Positions 9,154 through 19,299 of a DNA stretch of 64,000 nucleotides are shown here, one piece after another. Position 1 is the stretch's first letter. Every line of letters begins with the position of its first letter. The notes under the pieces are model-generated. The model searched no databases. It saw only the letters and a program-made list of their open reading frames with translations, and was not told the DNA's origin. A program made the translations under genes and the position numbers. Source of the DNA: Amphibacillus marinus (lineage in GTDB: Bacteria > Bacillota > Bacilli > Bacillales > Amphibacillaceae); assembly GCF_900110345.1 (NCBI RefSeq), contig NZ_FODJ01000008.1:62001-126000 (forward strand). The letters are read 5' to 3'.

Positions 9154-9299
9154 TTATGCTTTCACCTCATTCTATGTACATACAGTGTAATGAAGATTTT
9201 GCTAACTGTAAAGTCATAATCTTGTTTCTTTAACTAGCGATTGAATGAATTTCATAATTGCTTATACCCGTTCCAAACACGAACATCAAGAATGGAACT

Positions 9300-9579
9300 A
9301 GACTATTAATCCGTTCTGACAGGCCAATGGACTCGCTTTGTCCGAGGCTGACTTCAGCTACCTTTTTGTCACAAAATGCGTGACAAAAGTGGAGAGTTAG
9401 CGCAATTCAGGTCCATGAAAAGCGGAACATAGCTCCTCAACGGGGTTAATAACGATAGCTTTATAAAAAAAGGGATTATTCATCAAACTACCTACTGGTC
9501 TTGTCAATACGTGGATTTAATTCTTCATCCACCCTTTAACCAGCTGAGCTGAACCTTAATATGTTGATGCGAAAGTTAA
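9300..9579. repeat. family A repeat, copy A2
   Basis: A shortened, diverged copy in the HAD/MIP18 gap. It shares the CAATGGACTCGCTTT block and the right half of A1 and A3 (AAAGCGGAACATA, GGTTAATAACGATAGCTTTAT, TTGATGCGAAAGTTAA). The left boundary is approximate. Between it and the MIP18 start lies a likely promoter (TTTCAT, 17-nt spacer, TATAAT) followed by an AGCAATAT/ATATTGCT hairpin (9644-9667). Confidence 0.65.
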
Positions 9580-9696
9580 ATTGTTGTCCTTTGTTAGTTT
9601 AAACATTTTCTTTTCATGTGAAAATTGTTTATACTATAATGTGAGCAATATGTTGAAAAATATTGCTGTTTTATTAACATAGATAGGAGTGTGTAA

Positions 9697-10011
9697 ATGA
9701 TGGATGAGGCATTACAGGAAAACTTACTCGGCGCACTGGAGAATGTAATTGATCCTGAGCTTGGTATCGATATAGTTAATTTAGGTCTAGTTTATGGCGT
9801 TGATATTGATGAGGACGGTAAGGCGATTGTTACCATGACACTAACAGCAATGGGCTGTCCGCTCGCTGGTCATATTGAAGCAGATGTTAAACGTGCTTTA
9901 TCTGATCTCCCTGAGGTTACTGATACAGAGGTAAATATTATTTGGTCACCACCATGGAGTAAAGATCGCATGTCGCGCTATGCAAAAATAGCATTAGGAA
10001 TTCCGGATTAA
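9697..10011 (+). CDS. MIP18/DUF59 family metal-sulfur cluster assembly factor (YitW-like)
   Basis: A 104-aa single-domain protein of the PaaD/SufT/MIP18 type. Evidence is the ENVIDPELGIDIVNLGLVYGVDID N-terminus, the conserved Cys in TLTAMGCPLAGHI and the NIIWSPPWSKDRMS tail. Relatives help mature iron-sulfur proteins, and B. subtilis YitW is the likely counterpart. ATAGGAG lies upstream. A second ATG three bases later is an equally possible start. A strong hairpin follows the gene and also serves fnr. Confidence 0.9.
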   Translation: MMDEALQENLLGALENVIDPELGIDIVNLGLVYGVDIDEDGKAIVTMTLTAMGCPLAGHIEADVKRALSDLPEVTDTEVNIIWSPPWSKDRMSRYAKIALGIPD

Positions 10012-10029
10012 TAGCAGCTTAGAATAAAA

Positions 10030-10077
10030 AAGGGATGACAGGGGCAATCATTTAGTTAAATGCCATGGTCATCCCTT
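10030..10077. terminator. bidirectional terminator between the MIP18 gene and fnr
   Basis: A 10-bp perfect stem, AAGGGATGAC with GTCATCCCTT, flanked by an A-run on the left and T-rich sequence on the right between convergent genes. Confidence 0.8.
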
Positions 10078-10084
10078 GTTATTA

Positions 10085-10786
10085 TTATTGGATTGTGCAA
10101 AGAATTAGAGGGCAGTTTTCACAATTTATCGCTTGTTTAAGGTAATTTAAATTAACGATGGTAATTTGCCCGCTATCAATTAAAATAATTTCTTTTCGTT
10201 TTAATTCGTTTAACATTCGGTTTACAGCTTCTCGTGAAGTAGCGCAAAAACTGGCGAGTTCCTGGTTAGTTAGTTTAACATCAATTAAAATACCATTTCC
10301 GCTTTTTTTGCCATAACTATTTGACAGCCTAATTAACGTTGAATAGAGCGCACCCTTTTTTCCATGAAGTACCAGATCCCTGAATTTTGTTTGATCCTTG
10401 CGGTATTGTAAGTTTGCTAGATTAAGAAAGCTTGTCATAGCATTTTGATCTTCGCGTATCCGCTCTCGCAGCCGTGTCTGATTAAAGACAGCAACGGTTC
10501 CAGATTCGACTACTTTTGCATCTACTAGATATGGCATACTTTCTGCTTCCCATGTCAACTCACCAATTATATCACCAGGTCCACAGAATCTAAGACTTAG
10601 CTCACGACCATCAGGTGAAGTTTTGCCAAGTAAAACTTTGCCCTCCACAATAATATAAAGGTCTTTTACCGCTTCACCTTGTCGAAATAAGAGTGTGTTC
10701 TTCTTCAGTAATGAGTAGTAATCGGGTTGAGAAAGGTAACGGGCTGTGCTCTTTGGAAGTCCGTTAATCTTTGTTAACTTATCCAT
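10085..10786 (-). CDS. fnr: Crp/Fnr-family anaerobic regulator with Fe-S cysteines
   Basis: A 233-aa regulator with an N-terminal cyclic-nucleotide-type beta-barrel, a long dimerisation helix and a winged helix-turn-helix (TNQELASFCATSREAVNRMLNELKRK). The C-terminus ends NCENCPLILCTIQ, so C222, C225 and C230 have C-x2-C-x4-C spacing. In B. subtilis Fnr the cluster-binding cysteines are likewise at the C-terminus with that spacing, unlike the N-terminal cysteines of E. coli FNR. It therefore probably senses oxygen through a [4Fe-4S] cluster. AAGGAG precedes the ATG. Confidence 0.88.
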   Translation of the reverse strand: MDKLTKINGLPKSTARYLSQPDYYSLLKKNTLLFRQGEAVKDLYIIVEGKVLLGKTSPDGRELSLRFCGPGDIIGELTWEAESMPYLVDAKVVESGTVAVFNQTRLRERIREDQNAMTSFLNLANLQYRKDQTKFRDLVLHGKKGALYSTLIRLSNSYGKKSGNGILIDVKLTNQELASFCATSREAVNRMLNELKRKEIILIDSGQITIVNLNYLKQAINCENCPLILCTIQ

Positions 10787-10819
10787 GTGAAGCAGACTCC
10801 TTTCTTACTCATAGAAGAG

Positions 10820-11644
10820 CTATAAAATAATAAATGCAAATGTACCTAAAATAAAACAATAAATTGAGAAATAGATGAGGTTTCCTTTCGCCATAATGTT
10901 CATAAACCAACGTAGAGCAAAATAAGTTGCAATTGCTGCAGTAATAAAAGAGAACAAATATGGAAGCCATAACGTACTAAATTGATCATTAAAAAGATCA
11001 TTTACAGATAAGATGAAAGATCCTAGGCTCACAGGGATGTATAGTAAAAAAGAGAATCTGAGTGCTGTTTTTTGTTTCATTCCAAGGAGCATGGCAGCTA
11101 CAATTGTCGCGCCCGATCTACTTATTCCAGGAATTAAGGCAACCGATTGAGCCAAGCCAACAATGATTGCATCCTTTAAGGTAATTTCTCCTTCATTTTT
11201 ATTTCCGCGTAAGTTCCGAATAACCCACAATGCAATTCCAGTGACGATTAAGCTAATGCCGACCATTTTAGCAGCGCCAAATGTTTCAGCAATTAAATCA
11301 TCAAATAAAATACCGATAACACCAGCTGGGATGGTACCAATTATTAAGTATATAATAAAATCAAACTCTGGCTTGCTAGCCTGTTCTTGTTTAAATAGAT
11401 AGTTAAAGCCATTTACAGCTAATCGAACAATATCGTCCCAATAGACGATGACAACAGCGATTAATGAAGCAAAGTTAACAAGAATCTCAAAAGAAAAATT
11501 GTTAACCCCAGTTCCAATCCCTAAGATGCGTTGGACAATAACTAAATGCCCACTTGAAGAGACAGGAATAGGTTCCGTAAATCCTTGAACGAATCCTAAA
11601 ACAATGTATTGACTAATTAAACGTAGAAACTGTAAAAATGGCAT
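10820..11644 (-). CDS. uppP: undecaprenyl-diphosphate phosphatase (BacA/UppP)
   Basis: A 274-aa polytopic membrane enzyme that dephosphorylates undecaprenyl pyrophosphate, recycling the lipid carrier of cell-wall synthesis. Loss or gain affects bacitracin susceptibility in this family. Both active-site loops are present: [18 protein letters not shown] near the N-terminus and [13 protein letters not shown] in the centre. About seven or eight membrane segments are visible. GGAGG lies 8 nt before the ATG. It is 33 bp upstream of fnr on the same strand and may be cotranscribed with it. Confidence 0.95.
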   Translation of the reverse strand: MPFLQFLRLISQYIVLGFVQGFTEPIPVSSSGHLVIVQRILGIGTGVNNFSFEILVNFASLIAVVIVYWDDIVRLAVNGFNYLFKQEQASKPEFDFIIYLIIGTIPAGVIGILFDDLIAETFGAAKMVGISLIVTGIALWVIRNLRGNKNEGEITLKDAIIVGLAQSVALIPGISRSGATIVAAMLLGMKQKTALRFSFLLYIPVSLGSFILSVNDLFNDQFSTLWLPYLFSFITAAIATYFALRWFMNIMAKGNLIYFSIYCFILGTFAFIIL

Positions 11645-11724
11645 ATAAATTTCCTCCTAAATTTTCTAAAAGTCACACTTTCTTTTTTTGGGCATAGGCT
11701 AATGATGAGAAAGGGAGTGATCGA

Positions 11725-12138
11725 TTGAAACCTGATATGTATAAGTTATGTCAAGAACACTTAAATCATTTTGTTAGTTTACAAACAGTTAATGGTGAAG
11801 AAATCCAAGGAATAATTACTGAGCTAGATGATCAGTATGTCTATTTGTCGATTCCAAATCATGGTACAGACCATCAACAACCCTATATACCTGAACAAGA
11901 CCATCAACAACGATCACCGTATGGTGGTCCAGGGTATGGTCCAGGTCCAGGATACGGCCCTGGACCTTTTCCGCCTTATGGTCCCAGACCACCTTATGGC
12001 CCAGGTCCTTATCCACCGTATGGTCCGGGTTATGGTTATGGACCAGGTTTTTATCCACCATATGGTCCTGCTCCAATTCAGAGACTTGTCTTACCATTAG
12101 CCGCTTTAACAGCGTTAACAGTGCTACCCTGGTTTTAA
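11725..12138 (+). CDS. Pro/Gly/Tyr-rich protein of unknown function
   Basis: A 137-aa protein in two parts. The first 45 residues contain an Sm-like or SH3-like short beta segment (NHFVSLQTVNGEEIQGIITELDDQYVYLSI). Residues about 65-118 are a low-complexity tract built on PYGP, GPGYGP and YPPYGP units. A short hydrophobic tail follows. Similar surface or coat-associated proteins occur in spore formers, so a spore or surface role is possible but unproven. The repetitive DNA produces long open frames in other phases, which I regard as shadows. AAGGGAGTG precedes the start, here read as TTG at 11725. Confidence 0.7.
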   Translation: MKPDMYKLCQEHLNHFVSLQTVNGEEIQGIITELDDQYVYLSIPNHGTDHQQPYIPEQDHQQRSPYGGPGYGPGPGYGPGPFPPYGPRPPYGPGPYPPYGPGYGYGPGFYPPYGPAPIQRLVLPLAALTALTVLPWF

Positions 12139-12144
12139 CAACGA

Positions 12145-12180
12145 ATCCCATTCTAAGAATTTAGAATGGGATATTTTTTT
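12145..12180 (+). terminator. terminator after the PGY-rich gene
   Basis: An 11-bp perfect stem, ATCCCATTCTA with TAGAATGGGAT, followed by ATTTTTTT. Confidence 0.85.
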
Positions 12181-12286
12181 ATCTACGTAGTATCAATTAA
12201 AGTTCACCAAGGAGTTGGTTAGTTAAATGAAATAGTTTTCGCACACAAAAAGATCTACTTATAGTTATTATTTCCTTAAAGCCTAT

Positions 12287-12454
12287 TTAATCATCAATTA
12301 GTTTTTCACCGACAAATATGCCAACAAAGCTAAATAACAGTGTTAACCCGATAACAGGTAGAAAACTGAACGAATAACCGGCCATACTTGTTAGGACATA
12401 GCTTAGCACTAAGCTTAGTGCGAATGACCAGATAATAATAATAATGAACCGCAT
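12287..12454 (-). CDS. small DUF2929-like membrane protein
   Basis: A 55-aa protein that is easy to miss because of its size. It begins MRFIIIIIWSFALSLVLSYVLTSM and has two hydrophobic helices and a short polar end (GEKLIDD). AGGTGG lies upstream of the ATG. The WSF-x-LS-x-V-x-SYV pattern resembles DUF2929 proteins, which lie near fabH in related genomes. Function is unknown. It is divergent from fabH. Confidence 0.68.
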   Translation of the reverse strand: MRFIIIIIWSFALSLVLSYVLTSMAGYSFSFLPVIGLTLLFSFVGIFVGEKLIDD

Positions 12455-12678
12455 GTAAGCCACCTCGTTTATTTTGCATGAATCCTCATATTATTGTATC
12501 AAATTGATTATCAAAAGGGAATAAAATTAATTCGTTTTATTAAGCCTAGAAACGGATGATCTGGTAAAATTAAAAGGATATGCTTTGTTTTATAATTCAG
12601 TTAGCTATTCATGATAATTTAACGGTATTAACCGATTTTTTTCGTAAAAAACTTGCTTCTCATGTCATAATGCCTTAT

Positions 12679-12697
12679 ATTAGTACCAAGTCTTAAT
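12679..12697 (+). promoter_or_regulatory. FapR operator upstream of fabH
   Basis: ATTAGTACCAAGTCTTAAT matches the known FapR box ATTAGTACCTRGTCTTAAT at nearly every position. FapR represses fatty-acid synthesis genes and is released by malonyl-CoA. A TATAAT hexamer lies 8 bp further on (12705-12710). Confidence 0.88.
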
Positions 12698-12731
12698 TGT
12701 AGATTATAATTTTTATATAAGGAGTTTGAAG

Positions 12732-13667
12732 ATGGCGACTGGTATAATTGGAGTTGGACATTATGTCCCTGAGCGTATTTTAACAAATTTTGATTTAGAA
12801 AAGATAGTGGATACAAATGATGAATGGATTCGTACCAGAACGGGAATTGAAACACGTCATATAGCTAATGAATCAGAGAATACTTCGGATTTAGCCTATC
12901 AGGCCGCTTTAAGTGCAATCGCAGATGCCGGCATAGAAGCAGAGGAGCTTGATTTAATTCTGGTAGCAACAATTACCCCTGACCAGCCATTTCCATCTGT
13001 TTCCTGTCAATTACAGGCTCGCCTAGGGGCAAAAAAAGCAGCAGCTATGGATATTAGTGCTGCATGCTCTGGCTTTATTTATGGCGTTGTGACAGCAAAG
13101 CAGTTTATTGATAATGGCACATACAAACATATTCTGGTTGTTGGGGCAGAAAAGCTTTCAAAAATTACGGATTGGACGGATCGGAATACCTGTGTTTTAT
13201 TTGGAGATGGCGCAGGGGCGGCTGTCGTTAGTCATGTTAGTGAAGGGAGAGGAATTCTTTCTTATGAACTAGGTGCAGATGGTAGTGGCGGAGCGGCACT
13301 CTATCAGGAAGATCAAAAGATAAGAATGAATGGCCGTGAAGTTTTTAAATTCGCCGTTAGACAAATGCCAGAATCGTCAGTTAATGTCGTCGAAAAAGCG
13401 GGTTTTCAAAAAGATGATGTTGATTTCTTAATTCCACACCAAGCCAATGTTCGGATTATGGAAGCAGCTAGAACCCGGTTAGGAATTAGTGAAGATAAAA
13501 TGGCATACTCGATTAACAAGTATGGAAACACTTCGGCTGCTTCTATACCAATTGCATTGTCTGAGGAAGTTAAGGCCAATAAAATTCATGATGATGATCT
13601 TATTGTGCTTGTAGGCTTTGGTGGTGGATTGACATGGGGTGCAATGGCGCTAAGATGGGGCAAATAA
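12732..13667 (+). CDS. fabH: beta-ketoacyl-ACP synthase III
   Basis: A 311-aa enzyme that starts fatty-acid synthesis by condensing an acyl-CoA with malonyl-ACP. The catalytic triad is visible: C112 in [12 protein letters not shown], the His in IPHQANVRI and the Asn in [10 protein letters not shown]. The start is ATG at 12732 behind AAGGAG. The upstream TTG in frame overlaps that site. It forms an operon with fabF 22 bp downstream and is controlled by the FapR box upstream, the same arrangement as fabHA-fabF of B. subtilis. Confidence 0.97.
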   Translation: MATGIIGVGHYVPERILTNFDLEKIVDTNDEWIRTRTGIETRHIANESENTSDLAYQAALSAIADAGIEAEELDLILVATITPDQPFPSVSCQLQARLGAKKAAAMDISAACSGFIYGVVTAKQFIDNGTYKHILVVGAEKLSKITDWTDRNTCVLFGDGAGAAVVSHVSEGRGILSYELGADGSGGAALYQEDQKIRMNGREVFKFAVRQMPESSVNVVEKAGFQKDDVDFLIPHQANVRIMEAARTRLGISEDKMAYSINKYGNTSAASIPIALSEEVKANKIHDDDLIVLVGFGGGLTWGAMALRWGK

Positions 13668-13689
13668 TAGATTAAGGAGGAATTTTAAA

Positions 13690-14928
13690 ATGACAAAAAA
13701 ACGTGTCGTTGTTACAGGAATGGGAGCTATAACCCCATTAGGATCAACAATTGAACAATTATGGGATAACTTAATTGCAGGTGTGTCAGGGATTGACTTC
13801 TTAACCAAAGTAAATCCAGATGATTTTCCTGCTAAGGTGGCTGCTGAGGTTAAAGACTGGGATGCTAGCCTATATATGGATAAAAAAGATGCAAAAAGAA
13901 TGGATTTATTTACACAGTACGCTGTTGGAGCAGCAAAGCTAGCAATAGATGATGCAAAGCTTGTTATAAACGAAGATAATGCTAGCCGTGTAGGTGTTTG
14001 GGTAGGGTCAGGAATTGGTGGCATGGCAACCTATGAGGAACAGTTTAGAAAATTCCTTGATAAAGGTTATCGACGTGTGAGCCCTTTCTTTGTTCCAATG
14101 TTAATTCCAGATATGGCCGCTGGTCAAATTTCAATACAATTTGGTGCAAAGGGGATAAATACGTGCACAGTAACGGCTTGTGCTACCTCTACTAATTCTA
14201 TTGGTGATGCTTATAAAGTCATTGAACGTGGTGATGCTGACGTTATGATTACCGGTGGAGCAGAAGCACCGTTAACGAATATGGCTTTTGCTGGGTTTTC
14301 TACAGCTAAGGCATTAACATTTAATGATGATCCTAGCACCGCTAGTCGTCCATTTGATAAAAATCGTGATGGTTTTGTTATGGGTGAGGGTGCAGGTATC
14401 CTCATTCTAGAATCACTAGAGTCGGCAGAAGCAAGAGGCGCCCATATTTATGCAGAAATTGTCGGTTATGGTGCGACAGGTGATGCCTACCATATTACTG
14501 CTCCAGCACCAGATGGGGAAGGTGCCCAACGTTCTATGAAACAGGCTATTGAGAATGCTGGAATAGTGGCGGCAGATATTAATTATATTAATGCCCATGG
14601 GACAAGTACGCAATTTAATGATAAGTTCGAAACAGCGGCTGTTAAAGCTGTTTTTGGTGAACATGCTTCATCAGTACTTATGTCTTCAACGAAATCGATG
14701 ACAGGTCATTTACTAGGAGCAGCTGGTGCAGTAGAAGCGATCGCATCGATTAAAGCGATTAATACTGGAATTGTCCCACCAACAATTAATTATGAAACAG
14801 TAGATCCAGATTGCGATCTTAATTATGTTGCAAACAAAGCAAAATCAGCTGAAGTAAATATTGCACTATCAAACTCATTTGGGTTTGGTGGGCATAATGC
14901 CAGTCTCATTTTCAAAGCGTACAAATAA
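13690..14928 (+). CDS. fabF: beta-ketoacyl-ACP synthase II
   Basis: A 412-aa elongation condensing enzyme. Cys164 lies in [15 protein letters not shown], and two histidines lie in [11 protein letters not shown] and [16 protein letters not shown], giving the Cys-His-His triad of KAS I/II enzymes. The glycine-rich [14 protein letters not shown] tail is intact. AAGGAGG precedes the ATG. It is the second gene of the FapR-controlled fabH operon and is followed by a long hairpin. Confidence 0.97.
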   Translation: MTKKRVVVTGMGAITPLGSTIEQLWDNLIAGVSGIDFLTKVNPDDFPAKVAAEVKDWDASLYMDKKDAKRMDLFTQYAVGAAKLAIDDAKLVINEDNASRVGVWVGSGIGGMATYEEQFRKFLDKGYRRVSPFFVPMLIPDMAAGQISIQFGAKGINTCTVTACATSTNSIGDAYKVIERGDADVMITGGAEAPLTNMAFAGFSTAKALTFNDDPSTASRPFDKNRDGFVMGEGAGILILESLESAEARGAHIYAEIVGYGATGDAYHITAPAPDGEGAQRSMKQAIENAGIVAADINYINAHGTSTQFNDKFETAAVKAVFGEHASSVLMSSTKSMTGHLLGAAGAVEAIASIKAINTGIVPPTINYETVDPDCDLNYVANKAKSAEVNIALSNSFGFGGHNASLIFKAYK

Positions 14929-14973
14929 TGATTAAGCCCTAATAAATTAATAATTATAGTCAAAGTCGTGACA

Positions 14974-15015
14974 AGAAAGACGATTAAATCATTAGATTTA
15001 ATCGTCTTTCTGTAT
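14974..15015 (+). terminator. terminator of the fabHF operon
   Basis: A 17-bp perfect stem (14974-14990 with 14995-15011) around an ATTA loop, with AGAAAGACGATT at its base. Confidence 0.85.
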
Positions 15016-15108
15016 ATATAGAAAAATCCTAAATATAAGACTTTAGCATGTATGTTGAGCGCTTCTCATAAGTATGAATTATCAGGACAAGCACTGGGAG
15101 GTGCCAGT

Positions 15109-15312
15109 ATGTTATTCTTAATTGGTTTTGGCTTAACGGTAGCAGGCGGTGTCATGCTTATTTTATATATGAATCTCATTCCAGCGGGTTTAACATGGAC
15201 AGGCTATTGGCAGTTTGTTATTAAGCAAGCAGAATGTTTATTATTTTTTGTTGGGATAATCCTCATGTTAATTGGCTTACCTCGAATAAGTCACCGATTT
15301 AAGGATGATTAG
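15109..15312 (+). CDS. small two-helix membrane protein, unknown function
   Basis: A 67-aa protein starting at ATG 15109, which follows GGGAGGTG at ideal spacing. A longer reading from 15052 lacks a ribosome site. Two hydrophobic segments (LFLIGFGLTVAGGVMLILYM and CLLFFVGIILMLIGL) flank a short loop, and the tail is basic (RISHRFKDD). No family is recognised. It sits between fabF and the yjbA-like gene. Confidence 0.6.
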   Translation: MLFLIGFGLTVAGGVMLILYMNLIPAGLTWTGYWQFVIKQAECLLFFVGIILMLIGLPRISHRFKDD

Positions 15313-15365
15313 AATTTCCTTAATTGGTGATACTATCTGTAAAAATAATGAAGTGAGGAATAGAC

Positions 15366-16121
15366 ATGAATGTCATACAAGATGTGTGGGTAAATTGGTT
15401 TGAAGGTGAAGCGAATGGCTATAATATCTGTCCGTTTTATGAGTGGCGTAAGCTTGATGATATTGAGCTAATTGATACAATCCCTGTATTGTATATTGAG
15501 TCACAGTTCTTCACTTATATTGAAAATCAACTTGATGATTTGCCAAAGAAATTATTAGACTTTATTAAAGGACAGACAGTAATAAAGGGAGAAAGAATCA
15601 TATATGCAGCAATTGTTACCGATGGGCTTAACGTTCTTGCCTTTGACACGATGGGCTATCAAATGCCATTAAAGAAGAGTCGCCTTATACCTAGACAGGA
15701 GCGGAAAGTACTTAGAATGGTTGACGGTAAACAAAGACAATACTTTAGACTTAGCGATCGTCTGCAAGAAAATGGTAATCATATCTTCTCGCTAGCACCA
15801 GAAGCGATGATTGGTTTAATGCGCCGAGAAAGAGAACTGAAGCAGTTAACGATGCTAGCACTTGATGCAATTAGGCAAACTAAGAACAAGTCAGAGGTCC
15901 ATTACTGGTTAATGGAATGGGAGCCAGATCAATACTTAGAAATATGCAGTTTAAACTTTGAGCAGGCATGGGAACGCTTATATAACCATGTCTATCACAA
16001 GTGGTCGCAGCGCCATGAGTTGTTTTGTCGAGCTATTATTAAAGGCAACCCGTTATTTGAACAACTATGGGAAAAAGCCCACCTAATTAAAAATCAGCCA
16101 GCACTTAAACGGATGAAATAA
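15366..16121 (+). CDS. yjbA: YjbA family protein (DUF3603)
   Basis: A 251-aa soluble protein matching the YjbA/DUF3603 family, with N-terminal DVWVNWFEGEANGYNICPFYEWRKLD and central LIPRQERKVLRMV. No catalytic motif is known. Position supports the call: in B. subtilis yjbA lies between fabF and trpS, as here. It converges on trpS. Confidence 0.85.
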   Translation: MNVIQDVWVNWFEGEANGYNICPFYEWRKLDDIELIDTIPVLYIESQFFTYIENQLDDLPKKLLDFIKGQTVIKGERIIYAAIVTDGLNVLAFDTMGYQMPLKKSRLIPRQERKVLRMVDGKQRQYFRLSDRLQENGNHIFSLAPEAMIGLMRRERELKQLTMLALDAIRQTKNKSEVHYWLMEWEPDQYLEICSLNFEQAWERLYNHVYHKWSQRHELFCRAIIKGNPLFEQLWEKAHLIKNQPALKRMK

Positions 16122-16127
16122 ATAGTG

Positions 16128-16168
16128 AAAAAACAGCATAAGGGGTAATATTAGCCCCCCTTATGCTG
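16128..16168 (-). terminator. terminator of trpS
   Basis: A 12-bp stem, CAGCATAAGGGG with CCCCTTATGCTG. The A-run at 16128-16133 becomes a U-run on the minus strand, so it serves trpS. Confidence 0.8.
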
Positions 16169-16172
16169 AAGA

Positions 16173-17171
<999 letters not shown>

Positions 17172-17185
17172 TCACCTTTCTCATA

Positions 17186-17425
17186 GTAAATTAAAAAAAC
17201 TCACTATCCGACTGTTACAGGGACGAATGATCGCGGTGCCACCCTGTTTATCTCGGAAATGAGATCTCTTTAAATCAGAATATCGCTTGAAAAAGCGGGT
17301 AGATAGCTACCGTGCTCAACAGCCCCAATTTCATCATACCATAGTATCCGTTCTCAGCAGCCGGACTCTCTTATAGCTAGCGGGTATAAATCATATGCTG
17401 TATCATCACATTTAAATGGATTAAA
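17186..17425 (-). promoter_or_regulatory. tryptophan T-box leader of trpS
   Basis: On the minus strand the leader contains the T-box core AGGGTGGCACCGCG (about 17232-17245), which pairs with the acceptor end of uncharged tRNA. A Stem I region carries AGAGAGTCCGG, and a TGG triplet (17339-17341) sits in the likely specifier loop, fitting Trp. A seven-base U-run (17193-17199) ends the leader and suits an antitermination switch. Boundaries are approximate. Confidence 0.9.
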
Positions 17426-17434
17426 TTTGTTTAA

Positions 17435-17462
17435 ATTATAGCACAATGTGCTGGCGTTACAA
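17435..17462 (-). promoter_or_regulatory. sigma-A promoter of the trpS leader
   Basis: Minus-strand TTGTAA, a 16-nt spacer and TATAAT directly precede the T-box leader. Confidence 0.65.
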
Positions 17463-17757
17463 GCCCAAATTTTAAAATTCCTTGCCAGCATAACTTGTAA
17501 ATACAAGACTAAATACGCATACTTTTACGTTTTTATGAAAATAATGAGGTGTAATTAAGGTTTTGAGAAAATTAATAAAGGGAAGATATTTCTTATAACA
17601 TCTAATTATTTTTTCATAAAAAGTAATTAATACCACATAATGGTTAATTTCTGTTTTCGTATCATTCTGTCAAAATGTCTTATATAATGTAGATAATGTG
17701 ACAAACTAAATAACGGATTCGACATTAACCGGTAATAAATAACATGGAGGTAAAGGT

Positions 17758-18981
17758 ATGTATCAGCACCATAGTAAACAGCTTTTTTCAATCCCGATAC
17801 TAATACTCTGTTTTTTGAGTATCTTCTCTTTTTTTGAAGTAAACGCTTCTGAGCTAGAAAGCCTAAAGGCAACCGATTTGCAAACGAAGTCAGTTCGTTT
17901 TGAGGTACCAGAACAAGTAGCTAGACTAGCGCGCTTTTCGTTTAATTCAGGATACGCATTTGCATATCCGGATGCAGTTAGAGGTATCTACTTAACTGGT
18001 CATTCCGTCGGTGGCGCTCGATTTGAGACGTTACTTGAGTTAGTGAATAGTACAGAGCTTAATACAATGGTTATTGATATTAAAGATGACCATGGTTATT
18101 TAACCTATAAACCAGAAGAAGATTCTCCATTTAGTGATATTGCGCAAAATTACATAAGTGACCCTCAAGGCATGATGGAAATACTTGAAGAAAATAATAT
18201 CTATCCAATTGCCAGGATTGTTGTATTTAAAGATAGTGTGCTAGCAAAAGAACGACCAGATTTGTCCTTTTTAGAGAACGGTGAGGTCTGGGTCAACAAT
18301 CGTGGGGAGGCATTTGTAAATCCATACATGAAGGAAGTCTGGGAATATAACGTGGAAATTGCCAAATTGGCTGCCGAAATGGGTTTTCAAGATATTCAAT
18401 TTGATTATGTACGATACCCTGAGGGCTTTGAACGCCGCGATGAAGATTTAGAGTATTCACTTGGTGATTACGAAGATATGGATATGGAAGGTGTGCAAAG
18501 GCGCGTTGAAGCTGTCACTAATTTTGTCACCTATGCACGTGAGGAACTAGAGCCTTATGACGTTGACGTTTCAGTTGACATTTTTGGATATGCTGCAACT
18601 GTCGAAGAAACGCCTGGAATTGGCCAGAATTTTTCTAGAATTTCAGAAAATGTAGATGTTATTTCTTCAATGATTTATCCTAGTCACTGGACACCATACT
18701 TTGATATTGACTTTCCGGATCGTGAACCATATAAACTGGTTGACGCATATAGTAAGCTTGAGAATGAGATTTTAGCTGCTCTAGATAATCCACCGGTATC
18801 CAGACCTTGGATTCAAGATTTTAGCGCGCCTTGGCTATATAGTGGCCCAACATTTACCTACGGAGTGGAAGAAGTGGAGGCACAGATTAGAGCCTTAAAC
18901 GAAAATGGTATTGATGAATTTTTGCTATGGAATGCAGGGAACACATATACAGAAGGGGTGGATTATACACCTCTTAATTAG
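17758..18981 (+). CDS. secreted putative glycoside hydrolase (DUF4015)
   Basis: A 407-aa exported protein with a signal peptide (basic start, LFSIPILILCFLSIFSFF, likely cleaved near residue 31). A TIM-barrel of the GH13-like DUF4015 family follows, with RGIYLTGHSVGG, NTMVIDIKDDHGYLTY and FQDIQFDYVRYPEGF. The Asp in IKDDHG and in QFDYVRYP are candidate catalytic positions. The substrate is unknown. GGAGG precedes the ATG. The 290-bp AT-rich stretch upstream, beyond the trpS promoter, shows only a TATAAT near 17690 and no other feature. Confidence 0.82.
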   Translation: MYQHHSKQLFSIPILILCFLSIFSFFEVNASELESLKATDLQTKSVRFEVPEQVARLARFSFNSGYAFAYPDAVRGIYLTGHSVGGARFETLLELVNSTELNTMVIDIKDDHGYLTYKPEEDSPFSDIAQNYISDPQGMMEILEENNIYPIARIVVFKDSVLAKERPDLSFLENGEVWVNNRGEAFVNPYMKEVWEYNVEIAKLAAEMGFQDIQFDYVRYPEGFERRDEDLEYSLGDYEDMDMEGVQRRVEAVTNFVTYAREELEPYDVDVSVDIFGYAATVEETPGIGQNFSRISENVDVISSMIYPSHWTPYFDIDFPDREPYKLVDAYSKLENEILAALDNPPVSRPWIQDFSAPWLYSGPTFTYGVEEVEAQIRALNENGIDEFLLWNAGNTYTEGVDYTPLN

Positions 18982-19010
18982 GGTTTTTTAAACAAATAAA
19001 TAATTAATAG

Positions 19011-19115
19011 GCGAGTGCCTGAATATTAGCTTCTGATCTTATCTTTTAGTTTGAATGGAGCTTGTAGCAATTCACATAGGTATTGTGGTTGTTTATTATT
19101 CAGGACTCGCTTTTT
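19011..19115 (+). other. long-loop inverted repeat with T-run
   Basis: GCGAGTGCCTGAATATT (19011-19027) pairs, with one bulge, with ATTATTCAGGACTCGC (19095-19110), which is followed by TTTTT. The intervening 67 nt carry no obvious gene. It may be a long terminator for the upstream hydrolase gene or a small structured RNA. The rest of the gap before the yjbC-like gene holds only a TATAAT near 19207. Confidence 0.45.
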
Positions 19116-19299
19116 CGGTTGATAATGCGTGTATAATTAAGCGTGAAAACGTTTAATATATAACATAAACAAGCCCCTTTAATTTCAAAATTGTCGTTAT
19201 TGTATATAATAAAGTAGTGTAGATGGTTTAAGAAAAGGGTAATGAAAGATTGGATAACTATTATTTTTAAAAAGCCAATTTAAGATAGGAGGCGAATGA

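Noticed and set aside
11816-12151. Long open frames antisense and frame-shifted within the PGY-rich gene
   Set aside because: Repetitive GC-richer DNA opens all frames. Only one frame has a ribosome site and a terminator behind it.
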